The notes beneath the pieces are model-generated. The model was not told the origin of the DNA and did not search any database. It saw only the letters and a program-made list of their open reading frames with translations. This document shows positions 33,301 to 40,497 of a DNA stretch of 64,000 nucleotides, in pieces. A program made the position numbers and the translations under genes. Every line of letters begins with the position of its first letter. Within the stretch, counting starts at the first letter, position 1. The stretch comes from JBFMFB01 sp040752115 (GTDB lineage Bacteria; Pseudomonadota; Gammaproteobacteria; Burkholderiales; Sulfuricellaceae), in contig JBFMFB010000001.1 in the NCBI GenBank assembly GCA_040752115.1, positions 140,671-204,670 of the forward strand. Direction: 5' to 3'.

Positions 33301-34266
33301 CGCGGCAAGACGCTCGCGGCGGGGCGGGATCTCGGCCAGCTGCGGCGCGAGCTGGGCGGACAGGCGCAGCAAAGCTTCCAGCAGGCGTTCCGCTCCTCCC
33401 TGGAACGGGACAAGCTGACCCGCTGGGATTTCGGCGATCTGCCGGAGCAGGTGTCGTTCCAGCGCAACGGCCAGACGCTGACCGGCTATCCCGCGCTGAC
33501 GGATCACGCCACCCACGCCGCCATCCGCATTTTCGACTCCCGTGCCCAAGCCGAGCGGCACATGCGGGCCGGGCTTGCGCGGCTGCTCCTGCTGCAACTG
33601 CCGGAACAGGCGCGCTTCCTGGAAAAATCCCTGCCCATTGCCAAAGAAACCTGCCTGCACTACCTGCCGCTGGGAAGCTGCGATCAGCTCAAGCAGGAGC
33701 TGATGGCGCTGATTTCCGACCAGGCGTGTGTCGGCGAAGCGCCGCTGCCGCGCACCGCCGCGGAATTCGAGCAGCGCCGCGAAGTGGCGAGAGCGCAGCT
33801 GGTGACAACGGCCAATCAGCTCTGCAAGCTGGCCGGGCAGATCCTGGCCGAATACCACGCCGTCGGCAAGAAGCTCGCGGCGCCCGCGCCGGCCGCATGG
33901 AAGCCCGCCTACACCGATGCGGCGGAGCAGCTCCGGCATCTGGTTTACCCGGGGTTTCTCAATCGCACGCCTCACCGCTGGCTGCAGCATTTCCCGCGCT
34001 ATCTGAAAGCCATCGCGCTGCGCCTGGAAAAACTGCCCCACGCTTCCGCCCGCGATGCGCAGCACCGCGCCGAGATCGCGCCGCTGTGGCAGAACTGGCT
34101 GCGCCGGATGGAAAAACCGCAGGCGGAGGAAGCGCCGAATCCCGCTCTTGAACAATACCGCTGGATGCTTGAGGAGCTGCGGGTCTCGCTGTTTGCCCAG
34201 GAACTGAAAACCGCGTTCCCGGTATCGGCAAAACGGCTGCTCAAGCTGTGGGAAGAAATCGGATAG
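30388..34266 (+). CDS. hrpA: ATP-dependent RNA helicase HrpA
   Basis: 1292 residues, normal for HrpA (E. coli 1300). P-loop VIVCGETGSGKTTQLPK at residues about 93-109, DEAH box IIVDEAHERSLNIDFLL, motif III VTSATIDAERFSRHF, motif VI SAAQRAGRCGRVAAGVCIRL, then the OB-fold and the long C-terminal DUF3418 region. HrpA resolves stalled ribosomes on mRNA in E. coli. GTG 30388 starts MQPKIEQLTQDISRCM. Ends in an AT-rich gene-free spacer. Confidence 0.96.
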   Translation: MQPKIEQLTQDISRCMLRDRQPLRRRLRKFQEALRAGKAAEHSLQRLADDIRQSAGRLAARMESLPVPEFPQELPVNEKRAEIAAAIAENQVVIVCGETGSGKTTQLPKICLELKRGAAGMIGHTQPRRIAARSVATRIAAELKSEVGGAVGYQVRFTDRVGERTCVKVMTDGILLAETQGDRLLEAYDTIIVDEAHERSLNIDFLLGYLKQILPRRPELKLIVTSATIDAERFSRHFNDAPVIEVSGRTYPVEVCYRPLAGAEEEEAEPDREQAILAAVDELSALGGGDILVFLPGEREIRDTAEALRKHHPAGAEILPLYARMSAAEQDRVFKPSGARRIVLATNVAETSLTVPGIRYVIDPGYARISRYSFRAKVERLQVEKISRASAAQRAGRCGRVAAGVCIRLYAEEDFLARPAFTDPEIRRTNLAAAILRMKALGLGDVANFPFLDPPDSRAIGDGFRLLEELGAVNEQRELTALGRELARLPLDPRISRMILAAKEENCLAEVLVIAAGLSVQDPRERPVAAQAAADAAHRRFVDERSDFLGYLKLWAFYDDALRHRKSNRQLARLCQDNFLSYLRMREWRDIHGQLRTMATEMGLRPNQVEAGYDPIHRALLAGLLGNIGFKGETQEYQGARGIKFHVFPGSALFKRGPKWLMAAELTETARLYARTAAKIEPEWAERLAGQLCRRSYFDPHWEKKPAQVAAFERVTLYGLVLQPKRRVHYGPLDPALSREIFIRAALVEGEYVTKAPFFEHNRALVAEIEELEHKSRRQGILVDEQRIFEFYDALIPQGIFNGAAFDKWRREAERANPRLLFLSRDDLMRREAEHVTENQFPSILDLGGSEYRLAYHFEPGHPDDGVTLILPLAALNQIPPERCEWLVPGLLREKITWLIRSLPQQLRRAFVPVPDFVKACMEALEPCDQPLAEALGAFLRRLTGVGIPAEAWALADLPGHLRMNFRVVDERGKTLAAGRDLGQLRRELGGQAQQSFQQAFRSSLERDKLTRWDFGDLPEQVSFQRNGQTLTGYPALTDHATHAAIRIFDSRAQAERHMRAGLARLLLLQLPEQARFLEKSLPIAKETCLHYLPLGSCDQLKQELMALISDQACVGEAPLPRTAAEFEQRREVARAQLVTTANQLCKLAGQILAEYHAVGKKLAAPAPAAWKPAYTDAAEQLRHLVYPGFLNRTPHRWLQHFPRYLKAIALRLEKLPHASARDAQHRAEIAPLWQNWLRRMEKPQAEEAPNPALEQYRWMLEELRVSLFAQELKTAFPVSAKRLLKLWEEIG

Positions 34267-34658
34267 AGAACCGAAATGCCCGCAAGACAAAGGATATGGG
34301 GGTTGCAATATATCCTTAAAGGCGAAATTTCAAATGGTGCGGCAACCCCATCAATCAAAACGAGTTATTTCTTTGTTCACAAAATTTGTGGATAACTATG
34401 TGGATAGCGCTAAAATAAATCCGTAACCCTATTGCTCCACCAATGTTTTTTCAAATTGACCAGCATTTAATCGCGCCACTTTTCTCTTTAAAAACAAATT
34501 GATAATAAATTTCCTTGGCCGCTCAATCAGTTCCGAGATATGACAAGTAATTCAGCCGACGAGATGTGAATAACTGCCGCTGTCAAGCCGTTTTTACAAA
34601 TTTAATGAAATGTTCATCTTATTGATTTACATGGTACTTTTTTTGACATCCAAAACCT
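34267..34658. other. AT-rich spacer with DnaA-box-like sequences
   Basis: 392 nt without a gene between the ends of hrpA (+) and the lipoate-ligase-like gene (-). It is far richer in A and T than its surroundings. It holds three DnaA-box-like 9-mers, all on the minus strand: TTATCCACA (34387-34395, perfect), CTATCCACA (34399-34407) and TTATTCACA (34565-34573). No dnaA, rpmH or parA is near, so a replication origin is not claimed. Confidence 0.55.
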
Positions 34659-35678
34659 CTATCCCGATTTATTGACATATGTCGTTTCGCGGATGCGCCG
34701 CGCCCACCGCCGCGCCTCCCCTTCCCCCAAACATGCCGTCAGATTCTCCTGTAAATCATCAACTTGCAAATCGCAGCCGGCGAGGCGCCGCAGGCTCTGC
34801 TCCGGCAAGGGGTGCGACAGCGCGATCCGGACGATCCGGCCGTACGCGGTCAGCGCCCGCACCCAGGCACCATCGGGATAACCGCGCTCGGTGAGATAGG
34901 TCGAGGTGTTCAGCTTGATGCCGTGCGGCACCAGCCGCTTGCCCCCGCCTTCTCCCTGCACGGGTCGGAGATCTTCCAGCGCCTGCCGCGCCGCCCGTGC
35001 CTCACCAGCATCGAGCTCGGCATCGCCCAGCCGCCAGCCCAGCGCAGACTCGAGTTGCCGCCGGAAAACCCGCACCAGCTCGGCCTCGGCCGGCGGCGTC
35101 CGGTGGCTGGCCCAGTCCGTCACCGCCGCGCGCAACCCCTCCACGAGCCATTGCCGGAAGCCCTCGGAGGGGCAGGCGATGCAGCGGGCAAAAAGCTCGG
35201 CCGGAAAATGAAGCATGAAGCTGCCCGCGAGCACGGCGCAGCGGCCGATGGTGGCCGCCCCGCTGCCGGCGATCTTGCGGCCGGCGAGCCAGATGTCTTG
35301 CGCCTGCCGCTCTGCCGGCAAGCCGAAATGCCGCCAGGTTTCCACCGCAGGCTGCAGCCCCCAGTCGAACCACTGCTGCGGCCGCCCGGCGGCATGGCGC
35401 AACGGCACCACCAGCACAAAGCAATATTGCGCCTCGTCCACCCACACCGTGCCGCCGCCCAGGGGGCGCCGCACCACAGGCACGCCGGGCGACGGGACCA
35501 GCTCCGCGGAGAAATCCTGCGACTGGCCGAGACAGATGTGGGCGCTGCTTCTGCCCCACAACACAACCGGCGCGGCATCTTCCGCCAGACTTTCCGCCAC
35601 TCCGAGATAGGCGGAATGAAAGGCTTCCGGCGTGGTCAGGCCGAGGTCGATCCAGCGGGCGGGCAAAAGGCGCTTCAT
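34659..35678 (-). CDS. Lipoate/octanoate-protein ligase-like protein (second copy)
   Basis: 339 residues of the biotin/lipoate A/B ligase fold. It has VVRRPLGGGTVWVDEAQYCF (the RRxxGGGxV motif) and the catalytic-lysine segment AGRKIAGSGAATIGRCAVLA. It differs from the slpl(AB) gene at 40.5 kb in sequence and C-terminus. It lies at the downstream end of the sulfur supercluster, after the hypothetical 132-residue gene and repeat A6. It could load LbpA or serve ordinary lipoyl enzymes. ATG 35678 (MKRLLPARWIDLGL) is chosen because upstream frame sequence is repeat A6. Confidence 0.8.
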   Translation of the reverse strand: MKRLLPARWIDLGLTTPEAFHSAYLGVAESLAEDAAPVVLWGRSSAHICLGQSQDFSAELVPSPGVPVVRRPLGGGTVWVDEAQYCFVLVVPLRHAAGRPQQWFDWGLQPAVETWRHFGLPAERQAQDIWLAGRKIAGSGAATIGRCAVLAGSFMLHFPAELFARCIACPSEGFRQWLVEGLRAAVTDWASHRTPPAEAELVRVFRRQLESALGWRLGDAELDAGEARAARQALEDLRPVQGEGGGKRLVPHGIKLNTSTYLTERGYPDGAWVRALTAYGRIVRIALSHPLPEQSLRRLAGCDLQVDDLQENLTACLGEGEARRWARRIRETTYVNKSG

Positions 35679-35695
35679 TTTAAAAACGGCGTTTG

Positions 35696-35866
35696 GCCAC
35701 GAATGACCCTGGAAAAAGCGATTAACCACGAATTTGCACGAATAAACCACGAATGTTCACGAATGATCATGATGCTACTCATGGGGCCGTGCTCACCTGG
35801 ATGGTGTGCTACAAATCGGTCACACTTCATTGTTCTTAATTCGTGTTTATTCGTGTCATTCGTGGC
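35696..35866. repeat. Repeat family A, copy 6 (long form with core)
   Basis: GGCCACGAATGAC, then a second start GATTAACCACGAATTTGCAC, core GCTACTCATGGGGCCGTGCT ... CACTTCATTGTTCTTA, right arm ATTCGTGTCATTCGTGGC. The core is shared with copy 2 at 7.4 kb. Confidence 0.88.
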
Positions 35867-35885
35867 AAAAACGCATTTTCTAGAT

Positions 35886-36284
35886 TCATTCGGCGTTCTT
35901 GGCCTCATCCGGGTTGAAATACCGGCCGAAATAGAAATCCCGCCGGTTCAGCGCCTGGTATTGCGCCGCGCGCTCCGCCACGCCTTCCTTGATGATTTCG
36001 GCAAGATGGCCGCCCTGCTCCGCATCGAGGACATGGATGCGGGACATGAGATCCTCGTCCAGATCGAGAAAATGCCCGGCCAACCCGTCCGGCCGCTCCA
36101 AGTAGAGCAGGAACGCCGCGCACTCCGGGTCTTCCGGGTCGAGCGGCGACAGCGCGATCTTGCCGAGCCAAGCCAGGCGGGCCGCCTGATTGAACTGCGG
36201 GAGGGTCAGTTTCCTGCCTTTCTTGTACTTGTTCAGCTCGTTCCTGAGCTGGCCGACATCGGTTATTTTTATGCTCGGTTTCAT
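35886..36284 (-). CDS. Hypothetical protein
   Basis: 132 residues, soluble, acidic C-terminus, no recognised domain: MKPSIKITDVGQLRNELNKY, KKGRKLTLPQFNQAARLAWL, ending RRDFYFGRYFNPDEAKNAE. Lies 68 nt after fadL on the same strand, past a terminator-like hairpin. Its position beside the sHdr cluster may be chance. Confidence 0.65.
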   Translation of the reverse strand: MKPSIKITDVGQLRNELNKYKKGRKLTLPQFNQAARLAWLGKIALSPLDPEDPECAAFLLYLERPDGLAGHFLDLDEDLMSRIHVLDAEQGGHLAEIIKEGVAERAAQYQALNRRDFYFGRYFNPDEAKNAE

Positions 36285-36300
36285 ACCCTGCCCCGCAAAG

Positions 36301-36330
36301 AAAAAGGCCGAAGGCACAATGCCTCCGGCC
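36301..36330 (-). terminator. Terminator after the FadL-type gene
   Basis: On the minus strand GGCCGGAGGC-attgt-GCCTTCGGCC followed by TTTTTC, 22 nt after the fadL stop. Confidence 0.8.
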
Positions 36331-36352
36331 AAAGGTGCCGACTGGAGAATGA

Positions 36353-37675
36353 CTAGAACTTCATGCCGTAGGCAACGCCCAGCGAGTTTTCGTACATCTT
36401 GATGGTTTCGGTGCCGCCCACGTTGAAGTACGGATTGGTCGCCGGCCCCGAAACCGAATTCTCCAAGGCGTGCATATACGACACCGTCAGCTCGGACGCA
36501 TTGCCCAGCGCATAGGTCGCCCCCAGCGTCACGTGATCCTGAACCACGCCGGGTGCCAGGATATTGAACGTCACGTCGCGCGCATCGATCGGGTTGTCGG
36601 TATGGTTGTAGCCGGCGCGCAATATCAGCTTGTCGTTGTATTGATATTCGACGCCGAGTTTCCAGACGTCCACATCCTTCCAGCCGAAGCCGATGCCGTT
36701 GCTCCCGCCCAGACAAGCTGAGCCGGATCCGGGGCCGACGGGGGGAGCGCCGGTGCACCCCGGTTGCCGGCTGGAATTGGCGATCGCCGCTACACCGCCG
36801 TAATTGATGCGCTGGTAGTCGAGCGCAACGGTCACCGCCGGGCTTGCCTTGAATGCGATACCGAGGTTGTAGTTTTCGGGAATGTCGAAATCGCCGCCGC
36901 CGGCAAACAGCCCTTTATATTTGTCGAACTTACTCATATCAATCTTGCTGGAATAGGCCGCGCCCAGCGTAATGCGATCCGACACCCTGCCCATCCAGCC
37001 CACGCGCACCCCCCAGCCGGTAGCCGTGTCGGTGCCGTTATTGGTCAGATTGTTCGGGTCGGAAGAAATCGCCTTGAAAGCCTGCAGCCCGTCCGCACTA
37101 AAACGCTGGTAGCCGAACAGCGGCGATACGCCGATCGAATGCTCCTGGCTCACCTTATAAGCCACTGTCGGCGCGATGATCAGTTGCTCCAGATTCACCC
37201 CCAGCTTGCCTTCGCCGCACAACAGGTTCTTGGGGTTGCCGCCGCCGCAGCTCGCCGCCGCTATCTGTCCGCCAGGATAATCCGTATTCATGCCGCCGTT
37301 GCCGTACACGGTTACCCCCAGCGACAGGCTCGGGTTCAGCAGCTTGTTGTAGCCGAATTCAGGGATGAAGAAGCTCTCGCTGCCGCTATCCACCTTGGCG
37401 TTGACCGGGCCGAAATAGGTGCCATTCACGCGCTCCGCGCTGCGCACCGGACTGAACCAGTCCAGCCCGATGTCCAGCCGATCCCCCACCCACACCATGC
37501 TGGCCGGGTTATTGGCGCCGCCGAACGCATCCACCGCCCTTGCGGTGGCCGCGCCGCCCATGCCTTTGGCCTTCATACCATAGCCATGAGAAAAATAGCC
37601 GTCTGTCGCCAGCGCCATCCCCGGCGCCATGCATCCCGCAACTGCCAATACCCCAACCAGTTTTTTCAATTCCAT
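36353..37675 (-). CDS. fadL: FadL/TodX/OmpP1-family outer-membrane channel
   Basis: 440 residues with signal peptide (KKLVGVLAVAGCMAPGMALA) and a mature N-terminus TDGYFSHGYGMKAKGMGGAA typical of the plug of FadL porins. Alternating beta-strands run to the C-terminal aromatic ending GVAYGMKF. FadL channels pass hydrophobic substrates. Here it follows lipS on the same strand (126 nt), so import of a hydrophobic sulfur species is conceivable, but this is inference; fatty acid uptake remains possible. ATG 37675 follows GGAGGAGACCGAGA. Confidence 0.88.
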   Translation of the reverse strand: MELKKLVGVLAVAGCMAPGMALATDGYFSHGYGMKAKGMGGAATARAVDAFGGANNPASMVWVGDRLDIGLDWFSPVRSAERVNGTYFGPVNAKVDSGSESFFIPEFGYNKLLNPSLSLGVTVYGNGGMNTDYPGGQIAAASCGGGNPKNLLCGEGKLGVNLEQLIIAPTVAYKVSQEHSIGVSPLFGYQRFSADGLQAFKAISSDPNNLTNNGTDTATGWGVRVGWMGRVSDRITLGAAYSSKIDMSKFDKYKGLFAGGGDFDIPENYNLGIAFKASPAVTVALDYQRINYGGVAAIANSSRQPGCTGAPPVGPGSGSACLGGSNGIGFGWKDVDVWKLGVEYQYNDKLILRAGYNHTDNPIDARDVTFNILAPGVVQDHVTLGATYALGNASELTVSYMHALENSVSGPATNPYFNVGGTETIKMYENSLGVAYGMKF

Positions 37676-37726
37676 TCTCGGTCTCCTCCGCAAAGAGTTA
37701 TTGATGGTGTTGCAGTTGTTTCAGCC

Positions 37727-37755
37727 ATTTAAACAATCAAAAGCTTTTGGAGCAA
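37727..37755 (-). promoter_or_regulatory. Candidate fadL promoter
   Basis: Minus strand TTGCTC, 17 nt, TTAAAT, about 52 nt before the fadL start, in a locally AT-rich gap. Moderate match to a sigma-70 promoter. Confidence 0.3.
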
Positions 37756-37801
37756 GTCTATGTTGCGGTTTTTGAACAGAAACTTTTTATCCCTGCATAA
37801 A

Positions 37802-38941
37802 TCAAACTTCATGAAATGTGCCGATTTCCTCCCCTTCCATCTGGCGCTTGACGATTTCCACATCCTGGCGGCCAAGGGCGAAGGGGAAGGACAGGATGTC
37901 CGATGGCGTGGAATCGCCGTAAGGACGGTTGCAGGCCGATACTTCCTCGTCGTCCTTGCCGGGGCAGCCGGAAGTCTGGAACGGCTTGCCGGAGTTGATG
38001 ATCTGTTCCAGCTCATTTTCAGGCAGGCCGAAATCCACCACCTGCCCCTGTTCGTTAAACCGCATTTTGCTCACATGGCCGCCGGCATAATCGATGATGA
38101 AGCGGGCAAGCTGCACCCGGCGCCACTGCGCGCGGTCGCAGGGCGGCCAGTCTTCCATCAGCGAGCCCCGCTCGGGGAAGAAGGCGAACATGTGGTTGTG
38201 GCCGCCCATGTCCTTGATTTTCTGCGCCGCTTCGAGCATTTCCCGCTCGGTTTCGCCCATGCCGCAGATCAGGTGCGCGCCGAATTTTTCCGGGCCGAAG
38301 ATTTCCGCCGCCCATTCCAGCGCCAGCCAGTATTTTTCGTAGGCATGCGGCCCTTCCACCGCCTTGCCGCGGGTGCGCTCGAAGATGGCGGGCGTGACCG
38401 CATCCAGCGCCACGGTGAAGATATCCGCGCCCATCTGCTTGAGGCGCACCAGATCCTCTTTTTCGAGCGAAGTGGGATTGGAAAGGATGGAAACCGGGAT
38501 GTGGGGCAGTTCTTTCATCCATTTCCCCAGCAGCGTGAAGGTATCGGCGTTGGAATCGGGATGGGTGATCATGGAAATGCACATGCGCTGGAACTGTCCC
38601 TTGTCCTTGCTCGCCTTGATGCGCTCGATCGCCTCGTCGTAGCGGACGGCGGGCCAGTCCACGCGGATGAAATTGCGGTCGGCGTAGTCGCGCGCTTCCT
38701 CACGGTGGCGCGCCAAGCCGCAATAGCTGCAGTTGGCCCGGCAACCTTCCGGGTAGGTCACCAGTAGGTTGAGGCAATGCGTGCACTCGGTGCGGTGCAT
38801 TTTTCCCGGCACCAGCCCCAGCGTAATCGCCGCCGCCGTGCTCATCTGCACGTATTCCGGCGAGCGCATTTCGGGTGTCTTGACATGATAATTCGGCCAG
38901 TAAAAATTGACCGGCTGGATGGTTTCGACTGCGGCGCTCAT
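37802..38941 (-). CDS. lipS1: Radical SAM lipoyl synthase component (LipS1/LipS2 type)
   Basis: 379 residues. Radical SAM cluster motif CRANCSYC (residues 67, 71, 74), an extra CTHC pair at 53/56, and C-terminal cysteines in SGCPGKDDEEVSACNRPYGD, suitable for a second cluster. In sulfur oxidisers and archaea two radical SAM proteins, LipS1 and LipS2, insert the two sulfurs into octanoyl groups, and their genes sit beside lbpA and slpl(AB) as here. Which of the two proteins in this window is S1 and which S2 I assign only tentatively. The cell needs this to make lipoate on LbpA. Start ATG 38941; a GxxExxY element separates it from lipT. Confidence 0.8.
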   Translation of the reverse strand: MSAAVETIQPVNFYWPNYHVKTPEMRSPEYVQMSTAAAITLGLVPGKMHRTECTHCLNLLVTYPEGCRANCSYCGLARHREEARDYADRNFIRVDWPAVRYDEAIERIKASKDKGQFQRMCISMITHPDSNADTFTLLGKWMKELPHIPVSILSNPTSLEKEDLVRLKQMGADIFTVALDAVTPAIFERTRGKAVEGPHAYEKYWLALEWAAEIFGPEKFGAHLICGMGETEREMLEAAQKIKDMGGHNHMFAFFPERGSLMEDWPPCDRAQWRRVQLARFIIDYAGGHVSKMRFNEQGQVVDFGLPENELEQIINSGKPFQTSGCPGKDDEEVSACNRPYGDSTPSDILSFPFALGRQDVEIVKRQMEGEEIGTFHEV

Positions 38942-38962
38942 TACTTTATTCTCCCAAACCGA

Positions 38963-39429
38963 ATGGACAGGATTAACAGGATTTTTCAGGATTTACAGGA
39001 CTCTTGCGTGTCGGATGGCTTGGTATAGTTCCTGAATTTGCGTTTAACCGTCACGCTTTTGCCAAAATTGATCAGCAACCCGATATCTTTGCCCGTTGCC
39101 GCCAGATAATTTACTAACTGCACCTCGTGCTCGCGCGCCAAAGATTCGCACGCCTTCAATTCGCAAACGACTTCGTTCTCGATCAGCAAGTCGGAAAAAT
39201 ACTCGCCCACCTTTTTACCATCATAGAAGACGGGTATCGGCGCCTGCTGCTGAACGACCACCCCATTATTGATCAGCTCGATTGCCAGCGCATTTTCATA
39301 AACCTTTTCAAGAAACCCCGCACCTAAGGTTTTGTGCACCTTATATGCACAACCGATAATTTTTTCCGTAAGTTTTTTCCTGTCCACGAAATCCTGTAAA
39401 TCCTGAAAAATCCTGTTAATCCTGTCCAT
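38963..39429 (-). mobile_element. 467-bp element: GxxExxY gene within perfect 38-bp family B inverted repeats
   Basis: Left end 38963-39000 and right end 39392-39429 are exact reverse complements (ATGGACAGGATTAACAGGAT at the outer ends). The gene's ATG is the last three bases of the right arm (39427-39429) and its TGA stop (38986-38988) is within the left arm, so the arms encode both protein ends. The element abuts the lipT stop codon with no spacer. Confidence 0.75.
38986..39429 (-). CDS. GxxExxY protein (PD-(D/E)XK-like family)
   Basis: 147 residues. The family signature GAGFLEKVYENALAIEL gives the GxxExxY name; YFSDLLIENEVVCELKACES contains the D-(x)n-ExK core of PD-(D/E)XK nuclease-like folds (PF13366), and VQLVNYLAATGKDIGLLINF follows. 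The first 13 residues (MDRINRIFQDLQD) and the last few (SCKS, stop) are encoded by the flanking inverted repeats. Family members are widespread beside such repeats. Nuclease or transposition activity is not proven, and the gene is unrelated to the sulfur genes around it. Confidence 0.85.
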   Translation of the reverse strand: MDRINRIFQDLQDFVDRKKLTEKIIGCAYKVHKTLGAGFLEKVYENALAIELINNGVVVQQQAPIPVFYDGKKVGEYFSDLLIENEVVCELKACESLAREHEVQLVNYLAATGKDIGLLINFGKSVTVKRKFRNYTKPSDTQESCKS

Positions 39430-40497
39430 CTAATTCGTAAAATATTCCGGGAACGCGATCCACCCCCTGCGGTGCATCTCGTCCCCCCGCGCTTCCGCGC
39501 CGCCCCAGAACTGATTCAGCCATTGCCGTTTGGCTACCGCCCGCGCGAGCGAGGCTTCGAACTGGTCGCGAATGTCTTCCTCGAATTCGCCTAAGGCGTT
39601 CTCCACTTTATCCCTGACCCGTGCCACGGCGGCCTCCCCGGCGCGGTCGCCGGAGACGACCGCGGCGGCGATACCCGCGCCGGTAACCGGATGGGTGAGT
39701 CCCGCCGCATCACCGGTCAGCATTACGTTGCCGATCGAGATTTTCGGCCGCATGCCGCCCACCGGGATGGCGCCGCCGGTGCGGTGGAGAATCTCTATTC
39801 CCACCCGCCCCTCGCTGACCAGGTTCCGGTGCAGTTCGTCCAGCGGCGTCTTGAGATCGGCAGCAAACCGCTTGTCCGCGCCCAGCCCGAGATTCGCCGT
39901 TTCCCTTTTCGGAAACAGCCAGGCATAGCCGCCAGGATAGGCATCCGACAGCCAGATATCGGTGTCCTCGAAAGGGCGCAGCAAAGGCACGGTGTACTGC
40001 CGCGTGTGCACCACCTCCAGCGGCGGCAGGCCGAGCGCCGCCGCCACCGGAGAGTGCGGCCCGTCGGCACCGACCAGCACCTTATATTCGAACACCCGCT
40101 CGCCCTGGGGCGTGGCGATCCAGGCACGGTTTTGCGCGGGCTCGAGCCGCTCCAGCCGGCTGTCGAAAAACACTCTTGCACCCGCCTTTTCGGCTTCTCT
40201 CGCCAGTGCCTGATCAAAGGCGGCACGATCCACCATCAGGCCGGGAAATTCGGATTTTTCCATCGCACCCGAAGGCAATGCGCTGTTCATGCCGCGAATG
40301 CGCTGCTGCAGCACGCCTTCGGGACGGGCATAGGCGCCCAGCGGCAAGGGGATGAATTCGGCGCACTGCACCGGCACGCCGGCCGTCTGCTTGCGCTCGA
40401 TCACGGCCACCGAAATTCCGCCCTGCGCCGCCACGCGCGCCGCAGCCGCGCCTGCCGGGCCGAGGCCGATTATCAGGAGATCGATGCGTTCAGCCAC
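39430..40497 (-). CDS. lipT: LipT, FAD-dependent geranylgeranyl-reductase-like protein
   Basis: 355 residues: FAD motif IDLLIIGLGPAGAAAARVAA, a cysteine in GVPVQCAEFIPLPLG, GADGPHSPVAAALGLPP, and MLTGDAAGLTHPVTGAGIAA. This geranylgeranyl-reductase-like flavoprotein is the LipT regularly found with lipS1/lipS2/slpl(AB) in sHdr clusters, where it is proposed to supply electrons to lipoyl synthesis. Its start overlaps slpl(AB) by 8 nt. Its stop codon touches the GxxExxY element. The family resemblance alone would also allow an isoprenoid reductase; context decides. Confidence 0.85.
   Translation of the reverse strand: MAERIDLLIIGLGPAGAAAARVAAQGGISVAVIERKQTAGVPVQCAEFIPLPLGAYARPEGVLQQRIRGMNSALPSGAMEKSEFPGLMVDRAAFDQALAREAEKAGARVFFDSRLERLEPAQNRAWIATPQGERVFEYKVLVGADGPHSPVAAALGLPPLEVVHTRQYTVPLLRPFEDTDIWLSDAYPGGYAWLFPKRETANLGLGADKRFAADLKTPLDELHRNLVSEGRVGIEILHRTGGAIPVGGMRPKISIGNVMLTGDAAGLTHPVTGAGIAAAVVSGDRAGEAAVARVRDKVENALGEFEEDIRDQFEASLARAVAKRQWLNQFWGGAEARGDEMHRRGWIAFPEYFTN

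Noticed and set aside
34387..34573. Chromosomal replication origin
   Set aside because: Only three boxes, no dnaA/dnaN/rpmH/parAB nearby; kept only as a DnaA-box cluster.
35886..36758. Extension of the 132-residue gene into a 290-codon frame
   Set aside because: The upstream part is an antisense shadow of fadL beyond a terminator.
39430..40497. Geranylgeranyl reductase for isoprenoid or chlorophyll lipids
   Set aside because: Overlap with slpl(AB) and proximity to lipS genes fit LipT.
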